From NCBI GenBank assembly GCA_963698775.1, contig CAVOSE010000054.1:1-64000 (forward strand): DNA of 64,000 nt. Direction: 5' to 3'. A program made the translations under genes and the position numbers. Numbering within the stretch: the stretch's first letter is position 1; each line of letters opens with the position of its first letter. The notes under the pieces were generated by a model. It did no database searches. It was not told where the DNA came from and saw nothing but the letters and a program-made list of their open reading frames with translations. The stretch is from Thiohalocapsa sp963698775. GTDB taxonomy: Bacteria > Pseudomonadota > Gammaproteobacteria > Chromatiales > Chromatiaceae. Shown piece after piece: positions 63,326-64,000 of this stretch.

Positions 63326-64000
63326 ATGCGGCTCCTGGACCTGCACGGGCGACGCGCCGGGGAGGCGGCCCCGGACGCGATCGGCGCCGCGGGCGACAGC
63401 GCGGCAGCACAGCACTTTGTGCGCCACTGGTGCCGGGCGTCCTGGTGCCAGCGCCTGCGTCGGCGGATGCCGGCCCTTACCTCTGCCAGCTTTGCCGGTG
63501 CTGCCACCGCGGCCCCGTATCACCTCTACAGCGCCTGCCTGAACCTTGCCACGGAGCGCGCCCCGGTCTATCGCAGCCGCAAGTCCGAGGTGTTCGTCTT
63601 CTCCAAGCTGTACTGCGGTTCCCCGGCCACCGGTTTCGTGGACACGGGGGTCTATCGCAGCGGAGAGACGAAGGTGGCGCGCGCGATGACCATCTCCGGT
63701 GCGGCGGTGGACTCCGGTCTTGGGCGCGGCACGTTTTTCCCCCAGGCATTTGCGACCACGCTATTCAACCTGCGCCTCGGCCAATGGCTGGAGAACACCG
63801 GCTACCGCAACGGCCGGGACTGCTGGCGGCAGGAGTCCGGAGTGTTCTGGCCCTGGTATTTGCTGATGGAGACCTTCGGTATCAGCGACCCTCACCGCGC
63901 CCCCGGCGACCGGTCACCTGATCGTGCTGAAGTCCTCACTGCACCGCAGCGATGCCGAGACGGTGCGGATGTACGCCGCCGGGCACGCGGCATTTCCGCA
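63326..64000 (+). pseudogene. Patatin-like phospholipase family fragment, 5' truncated and frameshifted
   Basis: Immediately after the IS a frame opens (ATG 63326) and reads the membrane-proximal C-terminal region of large patatin-like proteins: APYHLYSACLNLATERAP, VFVFSKLYCGSPATGF, ARAMTISGAAVDSGLGRGTF and TLFNLRLGQWLENTGYRNG. Near 63908 the frame changes, and the neighbouring frame continues HLIVLKSSLHRSDAETVRMY and AAGHAAFPH to the window end. The GxSxG lipase site and the N-terminal membrane domain would lie upstream and are missing, apparently lost with the IS insertion. The family call is from memory of similar sequences. The 3' end lies outside the window. Confidence 0.5.

Overview
The window is high-GC, gene-dense DNA from a gammaproteobacterium, most likely a purple sulfur bacterium or relative in the Chromatiales. 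This rests on recognisable uvrD, hemW, ubiK, comM, yheS and znu/zur genes, a pyrophosphate-linked pfp/hppA pair, a TorF-like porin with glnK and amtB, and many small intergenic hairpins. The organism assignment is inference; no rRNA or tRNA gene is present to anchor it.

Layout. 1-6 kb: ptsP (5' end outside the window), hemE and katG are all clearly recognisable but broken by many small frameshifts. 6-10.9 kb: intact uvrD, an orphan Tat-exported TRAP binding protein and hemW. 11-16.8 kb: a degenerate type I restriction-modification locus (hsdR, hsdS, hsdM, minus strand). The catalytic middle of both hsdR and hsdM is missing, and toxin-antitoxin remnants lie between hsdR and hsdS. 17-24.6 kb: rpmE, an FmdB-type zinc ribbon protein, an HlyD/ABC/permease efflux operon and a large SWIM-SNF2 helicase. 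24.7-31.2 kb: a dicarboxylate-symporter fragment, a CBS-domain protein, then a pyrophosphate module (ppa, hppA, a small ORF, pfp). 31.7-34.7 kb: a DUF3368 toxin-antitoxin pair, a truncated DnaQ-like exonuclease and zrgA with its ABC ATPase. 34.9-38.5 kb: znuA-znuC-znuB-zur, flanked by about 190-bp direct repeats. 38.7-43.5 kb: a SulP permease and a nitrogen operon (porin-glnK-amtB) with a sigma-54 promoter and NtrC-like sites. 43.5-53 kb: ubiK, comM, yheS, a DUF2939 protein, glgP, glutamate dehydrogenase and an uncharacterised 310-aa protein. 53.4-59.8 kb: a four-gene Wadjet/MksBEF-like SMC defence operon in the order C-B-A-D, with jetC carrying three +1 frame changes. 59.9-64 kb: a nuclease remnant, a TacA/TacT pair, an XRE regulator, an unknown ORF, an IS element whose transposase appears to need -1 frameshifting, and a broken patatin-like gene running off the end.

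How the parts fit. Three coherent regulons are visible. The zinc set (zrgA/zrgB, znuACB-zur) has a good Zur box. The nitrogen set (porin, glnK, amtB) has a sigma-54/NtrC control region. The pyrophosphate set (reversible PPi-phosphofructokinase, proton-pumping PPase, soluble PPase) links glycolysis or Calvin-cycle flux to membrane energy. The accessory parts (type I R-M remains, four toxin-antitoxin loci, Wadjet, IS) look like defence-island material in different stages of decay. Many frameshifts could be sequencing or assembly errors rather than real inactivation, and this matters most for jetC, katG, hemE and ptsP.

Two families of dispersed repeats sit against gene 3' ends: a 130-bp element at 8.2 and 38.6 kb, and a 190-bp hexamer-containing element at 34.9 and 38.4 kb.
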